Assembly: GCA_963556195.1 (NCBI GenBank) | Contig: OY744535.1 | Coordinates: 89,648,949 to 89,712,948 of the forward strand | DNA length: 64,000 nt | Reading direction: 5' to 3' | Source: Sepiola atlantica | Lineage: Eukaryota; Mollusca; Cephalopoda; Sepiida; Sepiolidae | Shown: one piece after another, positions 37,555-48,599 of the stretch | How positions within the stretch are numbered: position 1 is the first letter of the stretch | Layout of the letters: every line of letters begins with the position of its first letter | Notes under the pieces: generated by a model | Told to the model about the DNA's origin: nothing | Database searches by the model: none | The model's input: the letters and a program-made list of their open reading frames with translations, nothing else | Program-made: the position numbers and the translations under genes

Positions 37555-38984
37555 AGTTATCAAAATATCTTTAAATGGTGCCGAAGTGGATGGGCTAATT
37601 GATAGCGCGAGTACTAATAGGTTAGTTCACCCAGATATTGCTTAAATATATTCTTTGAATATATACTCAGAGCAGAGTGATGTATCTATTACATCTACTT
37701 CTTTACCTGTGGACAGTGAATAGTTGTGTAAAGTGGATTAAAATGTAAACGGCTAAACTTATGATGAGTTCAGACTGACAGTGTTTCCAAATCTTTTTTA
37801 TAATGTTTTACTTGGAAGGGAGTTTAAAAGAGTACATAAATCGGATACTGTGTGTTATGGTGACAAATTACAACCTCTTGTACGTAGTTTAAATAATAGT
37901 GAAGGGTAACCTCGAGAGTTATGTGCAAATTAAACACGGTATTTCTCCTGTTGCCACTAGGTCGCGACGTAATTATTTTTACGATTGCCAGTTTATTGAT
38001 AAAGAAGTAGAGAGACTACTAAAAAATGTATCATCGAACTTAGTAACTATCTTTGGAAAGTACACGTTGTTGTAGTGAAGGGTGAAGCATGCAAAACTCG
38101 CCTATTTATTGATTATTCAACGACGATCAACAAATGTACTCTACTTGACAGTTATCGATTACCTCGCATTGATGACATTTCAAGTAAAATAGCAGAATAT
38201 AGAATATTTCGTACTAGAGATTCCAAGAGTGCTTACCACCAGATCCCTATTAAACAGTAAGATAAGTCCTATACAATTTTCTAAGCAGACGGGGGACTTA
38301 ATCAGTTTACACGAATACCATTTGGTGCTACGAATGTGTCGCCTGTTTTGAAAGAATAATGGCTTCTATTATTAATCATGAGAAACTGAGTGCCACATTT
38401 GCATATTTGGACGACATAATAATTTGCGGTATGAGAGAAGAAATTCCTAGTCGCTGCTTAAAGAAGAGGAATTATTTACAATAATGGGAAATATATATGT
38501 TTAACAAAGTCCTCGCATATTTTGAAACATGTCATTGAAAATGGCCAATTAGGACCAGATCCTAAGCGTCTTGATCTGCTTCGAAACTTGCCTCCGTCTA
38601 CAAACTATAAAAAACATTGCGACGAACCCTATGCATATTTGCATGTTATTCTCAGTGGATAGTAAATTACTCTAGTAAAGTTCATCCACTGAGTTCAATT
38701 ACCGCTTTTCATGTTACTGAGGAAGGTAGAGAAGCATTCTATGAACTGAAAAGAGATATAGATAATTATGTTGTGAGAGCAGTTAATGAATACATTCCAT
38801 TTAGAGTAGAGAGTGTTAAATCAGCAAGGCTGCCATCTTGCATTCTTTTCTAGAACTCTGCAAATAGCTGACAAACAGTGTGTTGCAATTGAGAAAAAGG
38901 CTCAAGCCATCATTGAAGGTACTACTTTACAGGTCGCTATTTTACTATAAGAACGGATCAACAATCTGTCAGATTTATGTTTGA
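37555..38984 (+). pseudogene. gypsy pol: protease, RT, start of RNase H
   Basis: The protease relic reads GLIDSAST (the family has a D-T/S-G triad; here the glycine is lost), followed by NVLLGREF. The RT shows RLFIDYSTTINKCT, DSYRLPRIDDI, DSKSAYHQIPI, FTRIPFGATN and the catalytic box YLDD at 38404-38415. Then IVNYSSKVHPL and EEGREAFYELK (connection region), and QCVAIEKKAQAIIE and IRTDQQSVRFM from RNase H. Many stops and frameshifts (for example about 37650, 37720, 38260 and 38480). The last intact codons before the Helitron are TTT ATG TTT GA. Confidence 0.75.
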
Positions 38985-39848
38985 CTAGCAGGAGTACCCG
39001 ACGTTTCCCGGGGCTCTCTCTCCTGCTCTTCGCAAACAAACTTGGATATTAAGCACTTTTCTCCCGGACAACGCCGAGTATTAAGAAAATCAAGAAGGCC
39101 TCCAGAGCACTACTAAAATCACTCTTACCGATCCCCCCTCCTTTTCATCTGACCAATAGCCCGAAGACAAACACTACAGTAGCTCTATCTAGCACTTTTC
39201 TCCCGGACAACGCCGAAGCCTCTGGGTACTATATTGAAAAAGCCCCCCGGTGCTGGGTCCTATACTGTAATAGCACCCCCGGTGCTGGGTCCTATACTGT
39301 ACAAGCAACTCTGGTCCCTATACTGTAGAAGCACCCCGGTGCCTGTACTGCAGGATGAAGATGTTGATAATCCCCCCCAAAAATCTCCTCCCTCCCCCCA
39401 AAGAATTATTTTTTCTTTTAAAAGAAATAAGTTTAGGTGCTGATGTGATTGAGCAACCTTTGTTTCACTGTTATTGATACGTCCGGACAGAAGTTATGGG
39501 ATGACTTGATACAACCGGTCAGAATTTATGGCAAGACCGAGTACATCCGGCAAGGGATTATGGGGGATGTTCGGTGAGTCAGCATTACATTGGCTGATTT
39601 GTAAATTACTAGTAAATAACATTGAAATAGCTTGAAAAAAACAGACCCGCCGCCGAAGACTGGCCCCGTTGACCCCGAGTGAAATTTGTTTGTTGTAATT
39701 TTGAGATATTATGCTTCCAGGTGTCGTCCTATCCTAAAGATGTCGACTTGTTGACAGTTTGCCGAGTAGTTTTTGAGGTGTAGCTGGACATACAAACAAA
39801 CAAACATACAGACAACTGCCCTTCATATAAGAGAAGAAGAAGAGAAGA
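38985..39848 (-). mobile_element. non-autonomous Helitron, 864 bp, inserted in gypsy RNase H
   Basis: On the minus strand it begins 5'-TCTTCTC (39848 downward) after an A and ends ...GTCGGGTACTCCTGCTAG (38985) before a T: the canonical A/T insertion with a 5' TC, a short GC hairpin (CCCG...CGGG) and a 3' CTAG. Deleting 38985-39848 rejoins ...TTTGA and TAATAAACAT into one RNase H frame without gain or loss of bases and with no target duplication, as expected for Helitrons. It carries two CCGGACAACGCCGA motifs and a short minisatellite (about 39225-39350). No Rep/helicase gene, so it depends on an autonomous relative. Confidence 0.85.
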
Positions 39849-40990
39849 TAATAAACATAATAGTAAGTTAAATAATGATAGGATCACACGATGGAGGATA
39901 GAGTTGGCTTGTTATGATTTCGATATAGTGTACCGTCCTGGTGAATTAAATATTGTCTAGATGCCTTCTCTATGGCATATTGTGGTGTTACCGGTACTCA
40001 TTCTGGTGAATCTGTATACATCCTTCATGAAGCACTGTACCATCTGAGTGACTAGATTATATCATATTGTAAAAACTAAGAACTAACTTTACTCTAGAGT
40101 ATCTTAAGAGATGTATTGCTTCATGCAAGACCTGTGCCGAATGTAAACTAGTTTTTAGTAAAACTTGTCATTCTAGACTAATAACACCTAACGAACCCTT
40201 TCAACGACTAAACATATATTTTAAAGGACCTATTTCTAGTATTAACAAAGATATGTATTTCCTCAATATCATTGATGATTATTCAAGGTTCTCATTTGTC
40301 TTTTCTTGTAGTAATGTTTCTACGGCAACGGTCATTCAATGTCTTAATCAATTATTTTCTATATTTGGTATGTTTGCGTATTACATCCACTCAGATCGTG
40401 GTTCTGCTTTTCTAAGAAAGAACTTAGAGAGTGTCCAACTTGTAAAAGTGTAGCATTAAGTAGAACTACTTACTATAATTCGGAAGGGAATGGTCAGGTT
40501 TACACATATAATAGGATCATTTGGATGGCAATAACAATGACACTAAAATCTAGGAAACAATGTTGGCAATCTGTGTTACCGAATGCTTTGCATTCTATTA
40601 GGTCCGTGTCGTCAACATCGACGGATGTTACTCCGCATGAAAGACTGTTTAATTATGCACGCAGATCCTTAACTGAGGCATCTGTGCTTTCTTAGTTTTC
40701 TGGAACCGGATCAGTTCTACTTGTAATACGACCATCTCGTTGATGAGGTGGAACTATTGAAAGTTAATCATAATTGTGCACACATTAGATACCTACTGTT
40801 TTTGTAAAGCACTTCCTCTGAGTTGCCTCCCAATGTTGAACATTGTAATTATGATTGTATGAGTTAATTTAAACTCTTAAAGTAATCCTAGAGTCTACCT
40901 CAACGCAAATAGATAAGCCCACAGTGCCTGTTCTAAGAAGATCTGAGTGTACTATTAAGCCACCTAAGGGGCTGGATTTGTAGTTTAAAT
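39849..40990 (+). pseudogene. gypsy pol: rest of RNase H, integrase, C-terminal tail
   Basis: The RNase H end reads NNDRITRWRIELACYDFDIV and YRPGELN. The integrase relic shows SCKTCAEC (zinc finger CC), NDDYSR-like IIDDYSRFSFVF, HSDRGSAF (second catalytic Asp), then NSEGNGQVYTYNRIIW, where the family glutamate of the third catalytic position is replaced. Then TPHERLFNYARR. A basic, proline-rich tail (TQIDKPTVPVLRRSE) ends at about 40983. Several stops and shifts; dead. Confidence 0.7.
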
Positions 40991-41042
40991 AATTTACAGT
41001 ATTTATATGTGCCTGCAATTTATTGACTAAATGTGAATTAAT

Positions 41043-41258
41043 AAAGGAGGGAAATATTATGAAAATAAAAATAAAAACTATTATTGTATTATCATGTTTG
41101 GTCAGTTGTAACACTGTCCACTGTCATTGTCGCTATACTTTATTGTAATTGTCTACTGATACATATATTTGTTATTATTGCAGTGTAATGGTGAAGGATT
41201 GTAACTCTAATAAAACCTATCCTTGGGTCTGAGTAGTCTGAGTCGTGTTCTTACAACA
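41043..41258 (+). other. polypurine tract and LTR-like 3' end of the gypsy copy
   Basis: AAAGGAGGGAAATATTA, then a TG start (either 41060 or TGTAACACTG at 41107), an AATAAAA signal near 41208, and an end at TTACAACA. The LTR start is uncertain because no second LTR is visible for comparison. Confidence 0.35.
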
Positions 41259-41392
41259 CACTATTGAAAAAGTTATGTCAATTGCAGCAGCAGATTCAAC
41301 AGCGGTGAATACAGGGAAGGTTGACGTAAAAATGGTAAAATCCGTTGAAGTTTGAAAAAGTCAAACCATTAAAGACTCAGGTAATACGGCTG

Positions 41393-41402
41393 TCTATATA
41401 TA

Positions 41403-41455
<53 letters not shown>
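41393..41455. repeat. (TA)n microsatellite
   Basis: About 30 TA units with one early TTTA interruption. Confidence 0.93.
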
Positions 41456-41841
41456 TTTGTAGTCATCTTAAAAGATTCAGCTCAATGAGTGTCAATTATT
41501 GATAACAGAGCAAATATAAGTCAGTTCATATTATATTCCAATGACCATGGTTTTATTTTATTATTTTTATTTTTTCACATTTCCAAAAAGCATAGTATTG
41601 CTGGGAGATATGTTTTTGACGTTCTGTTACATTTGCCTTGTGTCAAACAACATTTTAATGTCAATATCGTCTCTGCAACACTACAAAATCATCTGAAAAA
41701 AATCACAAAGAGTAAAAAGTTATTGCTTAAAGTGTCTTGAAAAAACCTACACTATACAGTGGTTCATTTTTGGGTGAAAACAAACAAAAAACAAATAAAA
41801 AGAGAGCAAACACCCACACGTGGTGGAACCCACTAATACGC

Positions 41842-42212
41842 AATTTTGAATATTTCGTTCACAGCTAGTGCATCCTAAAACTTGTGCAAACAATCATAAA
41901 TTTTAATTCAGTAATATTTCTTAAAATAGTTAATGAGTTCTATAATTTATTTATCAAAAAGTTAATTCACTTGAGGATAATTCCTTTTCTTACTAAAGTT
42001 ACATTAATGTCTATTTAGGTTATTTGGATACGAAACTCATTTAAGTTCAACAGTTTAGAGCTAGTTTTATAATGTCAGCCGTCCATTGAAGCAACTATTA
42101 AAATTATAGAACTTATTAACTATTTTAAGAAATATTACTGAATTAAAATTTATAATTGCTTGCACAATTTTTAGGATGCACTAGCTTTGAACGAAAAGTT
42201 CAATTATTTATT
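41842..42212. mobile_element. foldback MITE, ~370 bp
   Basis: Inverted arms of about 100 bp: TTTCGTTCACAGCTAGTGCA... on the left and its complement ending ...TGCACTAGCTTTGAACGAAAA on the right, sharing CATCCTAAAA and AATTCAGTAATATTTCTTAA segments. No coding capacity. Target duplication not resolved. Confidence 0.75.
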
Positions 42213-43560
42213 GAAATAAAACTTAAGGCTGTGTACGACCATTCCCCTAAAGTTACAAGAAATTTGCATACAAATGATGTTCTTTCAAATATATGCTCCG
42301 AATGATTTCCACAGCTTTGAGGTCATAGTCCCGTTTATGGATTTATTTCTAGTGTTTGCTGTGATTGAGGGGTGGACTGCTGCACATTATTCTTGTGAAA
42401 ATGCATTTGATTAATAAGTTGTTCACACAAGCTCACATGTTCGACTAATCAGTATTTGCTGAAATGTATCTCTCAGACAACTATTGGGGCATTTGATGAG
42501 CGGAATGGTGTAATTGTATGAAACAGTCGTTCATCACGATCTATCCGTCTCTGTTGTCCCAGTTATTCTCAAAACATTATGAAAACTGCAACATAACAGT
42601 TCGTATTCATCGATCGAATTGTCATTTTGTTCCTCGAAACAATTTTCTATTTTTGTTTTAAACTAATACTGATGGTGGGCGTTTTTATGGTAACGTATTC
42701 TGTGACATATTCACCAATCTAGCTATATTTCAAAGCATTAGTTTACTGTTTACAGGACCGGAAAGAAGAGAATATATGTTGTTAGAGAATAAAAAACCAA
42801 TGGATATATTTCTATTAATTCACGTTAAAACTTAAACGTGTTTTCAATGTCCATCCCCATAAGTTTCAGGATTATTATGATCCGGTAAGCATAAAAACAA
42901 AGATCGAAATTATGTACACGCTTCAAATACTTTACGATGAATTTCAGCTCTTGACTACGTTTGATAGTGATTTTTATTACAACTTAATCTCGTACAGCCT
43001 CATGTTTCCGGCTGTCCAAGTACACATCTCTAAACAAAATGTGTGTTTAATACTTTAGAAATAAGATTCGGCACATCATCATAGTCTCTGAAGACACAAT
43101 ATGAAACATAGAAATTGATGACATAAGAAATCTCAAGAACTTCTAGAAAATATCGATCTGAAACAACAATAGAAATCGCATGAAAAATACAACATAATTT
43201 CGATGTTACCCTGAGACTTATACTATCCTTCCTAGCTCGAATAGTCGTCACTATAGCGAGTTAGAAAAATACAAAAAAATAACACGATCGCACACAAAAT
43301 AGATGTTCATAGAAAATGAATTATCAGACCACTAAAAATAAGATACCAATTTAAACTAATAGCAAAAAGTTACATAGACGCAAGAGCATGTTTTATCAAC
43401 AACTATATTTAAACATAAGCGGATATCAGATCTAAACAAGATAATGGAAACTGGAAAATAAACGCAAACCTATGAAAATACACGTAAGAGATCAACGATT
43501 GGACGCCGCCTGCTGATTGAAAACGTCAAATGTATTACAGAATTAGTAGTAATTTGAAAC
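42213..43560. other. AT-rich DNA, possibly the 3' UTR of the minus-strand PLE
   Basis: No coding frame recognised. The right part (43560-43640) is purine-rich GGAGGAGGAGG sequence, i.e. pyrimidine-rich on the PLE sense strand directly after its stop codon, as in the other PLE end of this window. Confidence 0.35.
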
Positions 43561-43640
43561 TACTGACCAAGGAATCAAAACAAGGGAGGAGGAGGAATCA
43601 GAAGAGGTGGAGGAGGAAAAAGAATAACAAGGGTTAAAAG

Positions 43641-44230
43641 TTAACCGTTGTCATATTGATGTAAATTCATTTCATATAGAATCGATCTAGCAGAAGGAGT
43701 AGCAATGTTATAAACACCTGGTCGCTGAAAAATCGTGTTCTTATGACATAAAATTAAACAAGCTTCTGTGAGACGTCGAGGTTTAGTATCATGAATATGT
43801 TTAATAGAAATTGGCCTCTGTGTATTAAAGTGATGACCGAAAGAAATCATGTGGATGCACAACGCATTTGAGGTATCACAGTTTTTTATAGCACGATTGT
43901 GTTCATATATTCGTTTCTTTACCGGACGCTGTGTCTCGCCGAAATATATTTTTCCACAGTCGGCGTATGGTATAGTATAAATTCCAGCTGGAGTGGGAGA
44001 TGAAAGGACTTTATTTTTGTTGTCATGCTTTTGTAAAATGTTTTTGATGGTGAGTGAGGTGTTTTGGATAATTCTGTAACTATGTTGGGAAATCGAAGAA
44101 AAGAGATGTGTGTTACGAGAGTTAGTAGAAAGGAAAACATTCCTTAATATGGGTTCTGTAGTGTTAGGGGTAGTATTAGTATTTTTGATATTTTAGACGC
44201 TTTCTTTTTAGCGGAAAGAATGACATGTTT
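43641..44230 (-). pseudogene. second PLE lineage: linker and GIY-YIG endonuclease
   Basis: Read on the minus strand from about 44230. A decayed linker (SISQHSYRIIQNTSLTIKNI) precedes the endonuclease: AGIYTIPYADCGKIYFGET (GIY and the YIG-equivalent YFG), RPVKKRIYEHNRAI (core arginine and His), FGHHF, RLTEACLI (catalytic glutamate), and a C-terminal IATPSARSILYEMNLHQYDNG ending at 43641. It lacks the CNCR...CPL cluster of the copy at 438-1331, so it belongs to a different PLE branch. One frame change or stop lies near 44170-44200. Truncated at its 5' side where it meets the compound microsatellite. Confidence 0.75.
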
Positions 44231-44270
44231 GGAATATTTTAAAGTTGTGAGAAAGAATTCAATTTTATTA

Positions 44271-44490
44271 TAAAATTATATATATATATATGTATATATA
44301 TATATGTATATATATGCATATATATATGTGTATATATATATATATATGTATATATATGTATATATATATGTATATATATATGTATATATATATATATATA
44401 TATATCATTATATATATATGTGTATCTATATATATATATCATTATATATATATCATTATATATATATCATTATATATATCATTATATATA
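44271..44490. repeat. compound (TA)n/TATG/TCAT microsatellite, left part
   Basis: TATATATG and TATATATCAT units. The right half resumes at 45929 after the Helitron. Confidence 0.93.
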
Positions 44491-45928
44491 CTAGCAAACC
44501 TATGCTCCCTCCGGTCGCATACTTTTGCTAGGCGGCCGCGTCAGAAATTAACGCTAATGTGTAAACTGATGTAGCCTCAGTCATATTTCTTGGGTGGTTA
44601 TACGTTGATATTCTTTATTTATGACCAAACATAGTTGTAGATGTAAATAATGAAAAAAGAAATTTCGACCCACCCCGATTTTTGTATTAACCTTCGCCAT
44701 AAATAGAAATATTTTTAATAATTTTTAAATCAATATTTATTTTAATTAAACAATTTGATTCGGTAAAATCGTTAAAATCAACAATTTAAAGAACTGAATG
44801 CAGCAAACAGTATTTTTTGAATCGGAAGAAAGGCGTACATGAAATAAAACAATAAAAAAATCTGTATTCTTTTACCGTAGGATCTATGCTGACTTTGACG
44901 ATGATCCAAACACTAACCCTTATACCCACTTTGACTCTGACCCTAACCCTAACGATGGAGTCAAAGTTAGCGCGGGTCCTAAAGTGTAAAAGCACCAAAA
45001 AATCGAATATAGTAGACATGGTTACTTATGTAAATGGTCTCGGAAAGAAAGTTTACCTAATTAATTTTTTTAGAATGTGTGTGTGTTTGTGTGTGTGTGT
45101 CTTAGTAGTAATTTTTAAATAGATTTTTATTTAAATTAAACAATTTGATTCAATAAAATTGTTAAAATCAACAATTAACACAAAACTAAATACAGCGAAC
45201 AGTATTTTTCGAATCAGAAGAAAAGTGTTTATAAAATGAAACAATGTAAAAAATCCGTACTCTTTTATGTGTATGTGTGCGCGTGCGCGCGTGTGTGTGT
45301 TTTTAATTACCTTTTTTAATTAAACAATATGTTTCTAAAATCAGTTATATTATTTTTGTTGTTGACAGAAAAGAAATAAAATCACATCTTTTATTTTAAT
45401 AAATAAAACATGGAATAATAACAGTTTGTGAATTAAAGCTTAACAGCGTAAGTTAAAGTAACACGGTAAATGCCAGCGTTTGTTTACAAATTACGCGCTT
45501 GCGTCCTAACTGAATTGACGGAGGGAGATTGTTTCAATGGATTTACGTTCCGCACGCTGTTTAATCAATTGGACGTAGATAAAATAACTACGTAACTGAT
45601 TATTTTTAAATCAATTATTATTTTAATTAAACAATTTGATTCATTAATCATAATTTATAAGTAAGATTAGTAGCGAGCAAAATTACGTAAATACATGATG
45701 AAATCTGAATGAAACGATCCTGAGTGTATATTTGAGAATACTAATTTATTAGAAGTTCAAAAGCAATTGCTTATGTAAATTGAGAAATGCCCATAGTGTT
45801 TATGCCGGTTTTTTTTATAGTATATAATGAAGCTAGGGGACGTGGTAAATAGTTATACAACTTTGATGGAGTTTCGGCTTCAGACAGACAGACAGACAGA
45901 CAGATACATAAACTCCATTATTAATAGA
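44491..45928 (-). mobile_element. non-autonomous Helitron, 1438 bp, inserted in microsatellite
   Basis: On the minus strand it starts 5'-TCTATTAATAATGGAG after A (45929 complement) and ends ...GCATAGGTTTGCTAG (44491) before T. A 3'-subterminal hairpin pairs TATGC with GCATA around GACCGGAGGGA. TC start, CTAG end, an A/T target and no target duplication define a Helitron. It contains (CTGT)n near the 5' end, a roughly 400-bp internal duplication (44700-44880 resembles 45110-45270) and (TG)n. No Rep/helicase coding. Confidence 0.8.
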
Positions 45929-46468
45929 TATCATTATATATATATCATTAAATATATATATCATTATATATATATATCATTATATATATATATATCATTA
46001 TATATATATATCATTATATATATATATGTATATATATATATGTATATATATCATTATATATATATCATTATATATATGTATATATATATCATTATATATA
46101 TATATATATCATTATATATATATATGTATATATATGTATATATATATCATTATATATATATCATTATATATATATATATGTATATCTATATATCATTATA
46201 TATATATCATTATATATATCATTATATATATATATAATGATATATATATATATATAATGATATATATATATATATAATTCGGTATATATATGTATATACA
46301 TATCATTATATATATATGTATATATATAATTATATATATATATATCATTATATATATATCATTATATATATATCATTATATATACTATTATATATATTAT
46401 ATATATATCCATATATGTATGTATATATCATTATATATTATATATATATATCATTATATATATATATC

Positions 46469-46511
<43 letters not shown>
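45929..46511. repeat. compound (TA)n/TCAT/TATG microsatellite, right part
   Basis: TATATATATCAT units, then near 46229-46275 a switch to the complementary order ATAATGATATATA, then (TA)n to 46511. Confidence 0.93.
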
Positions 46512-46513
<2 letters not shown>

Positions 46514-46660
46514 TTGCATTATTTCAACAAATTTAAAATCTTCACTTTTTTCTGAAGACGTTCGTTTATCCGAAACAAGGAAAGCTCTCGTTTCTTATGA
46601 TTTATTTCTAGGTTGGTTTTGTTTTTCTTTTTTCTTTTCGTCTCGCTCCGTCTCTATCTT
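46512..46660 (+). other. short PLE-end-like fragment between microsatellites
   Basis: CTTTTTTCTGAAGACG...TCCGAAACAAGGAAAG keeps the hammerhead core boxes CTGAAGA and GAAA with a possible stem I (CTTTTT/GGAAAG), but stem II is not convincing. It is followed by a T-rich tract. Confidence 0.25.
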
Positions 46661-46661
46661 T

Positions 46662-46673
46662 CTCTCTCACAAA

Positions 46674-46757
<84 letters not shown>

Positions 46758-46770
46758 GTGTGTGTGTATT
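46662..46770. repeat. (CA)n-(TA)n-(TG)n compound microsatellite
   Basis: (CA)n, then about 27 TA units, then TGTGTGTG. Confidence 0.95.
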
Positions 46771-48404
46771 TATTAATTATAGTTTATTTAGATAAATGTA
46801 TTTATGAAAATATGTTTTTTACAGAATGATTCTTTAAATCGTAAGTAATAGCAATAATACATGTATGAATTCTTATATTATATAGAAACATTGAACATTA
46901 GATTATTTCACACGATATCACAATTAATGCAGAATGTACACTATTGGTAAAATAATATATACGCAAGAAAATGTATTATATTTTGTCGAAGACGAACATA
47001 TACGGTAGTTTCTTTTATCTCTCTGCACGTTGGATAGTGATCGACATTAAATGATATATATATTAGTCGAAATTTAAGATGAGTTCAGATCAAGCTTCCA
47101 AGCCACGTAATGATATATGTTTCACAATGAGATATACTGGTAATCTAAAAAACAAACAGCAGACATTGACTTATTGAGAAAAAGAATAAACAACCAATTC
47201 GTCCTATGATTGAAATAATAAATAAGATTTGATTGTCGGATATGTAATTAGTTACGTGTGTAGTGACCTTATCATGGGTGAATTGTCGCACAGCCGACAA
47301 AAATCACTGCTTTTGTATTTGAAAAGTGTTTGTTTCGCTCATTCTAACGGAATAGACCGACTGCAATTATTCATGGACTTTTGTAAAAAAACGTAAACAC
47401 CCGGTAATAGAAAGATATTGCGAGAAAGACCTAAAAAATGTTGTATATGCAAAATAAAATGAGCCAACAATATTCAATACACCATTACACAAGCTGTATG
47501 TTAAATATTACTCGATTCAATACATGAATAAATGGAAGGGTATTAATGATTTCTTAGGTGTAGTCAATTTTACATGAAGGCGATTATAAAAATTGACATC
47601 TATTAGTTAAGGAAATTACACGCTTTTACATTAAAAGAGATTAATTCAAACAAAGCTTTTAGTTTAGTCCCACAAACCTCACACCCAACTAATAACACCA
47701 ATGTGCGATGTGCAATAATTTACGCCATACTAATTAAAGAATTCAACTTGTAATAAATTTTAGACTACATTTGTAGAGAAAAGGTTTATTTAATTTAAAT
47801 AATCGTAATAAAACACTTGTTTTTGTGTTTGTCATGAAATAATACAATTTAGAATGATCTGCAGAATTAGCCACGTCATGTGGTATAGTTGAATTAAAAA
47901 TATTTTAATAAAAAATTAATACAAAAAGTAAAACACACCACCTCATGGGCAGTCATTTCCTTGTGAGTAAACAAACTAAACAATAAACGAATTATAAGAT
48001 TAAACCACCTGGGAAATCGTGCGATCTGTCCGAGAAGTCCGCCCTTTCGTCATGCTAAGTCGTTCCTGTTGCCCTTTGGATCAATAATAAATGTATTACA
48101 TGACTATCGACTTGTGACTGGGAAAAGCCACCTAGATATTATTTAATTATAATTCACCCCTACGAAGCAAGCCCCGAGTAACTTAAATGTGATGTCACCG
48201 TTTCCTCATGAATAATTATAATTCTATTATTCATTCAGTGACTTGTTACAATGCAGATCCCCGTTGGCTTTATTCAATTTGCTACGCCATTGCAGGGAAG
48301 TTTATTTCACAGTGAATTAATGCAGTTAAAAATTCAACAGTAACACTACCACTACTACATTCGATATTAGTAATCCTACTGATACGTATATTGTCGGTGT
48401 TCTT
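46771..48404. other. AT-rich DNA, no recognised feature
   Basis: No open frame, terminal repeat or family motif seen on either strand. Confidence 0.45.
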
Positions 48405-48405
48405 G

Positions 48406-48459
<54 letters not shown>

Positions 48460-48590
48460 GTATTGCCGTAGATTTTGTTATTATCATGATTATTATCATT
48501 ATGAATTAATATTATTATCATTATTATCATCATTATTATTATTATTATTATTATTATCATTATTATTGTCGTGATTTTTGTTATTATTAT
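48405..48590. repeat. (ATT)n microsatellite with ATC variants
   Basis: TTATTATTA with interruptions. The poly-Asn/poly-Ile frames through it are repeat artefacts. Confidence 0.95.
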
Positions 48591-48599
48591 ATTTATTTC

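Larger units (their letters stand above)
37555..41258 (+). mobile_element. decayed gypsy-type retrotransposon, interrupted by a Helitron
   Basis: Order on the + strand: protease, RT, RNase H (split by the Helitron at 38985-39848), integrase, a C-terminal tail, a polypurine tract AAAGGAGGGAAA (about 41043-41054), and an LTR-like tail with AATAAAA and ending ACAACA (about 41258). No 5' LTR or gag was found, so the left side is truncated or too decayed. Confidence 0.75.

Noticed and set aside
46026..46829. Long open frames made of Tyr-Ile repeats (up to 179 codons) through (TA)n-type tracts here and at other (TA)n arrays
   Set aside because: They are translations of microsatellite DNA, open on both strands, with no other protein features.
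48282..48560. Poly-Asn/poly-Ile frame of 92 codons on the minus strand
   Set aside because: Translation of the (ATT)n microsatellite.
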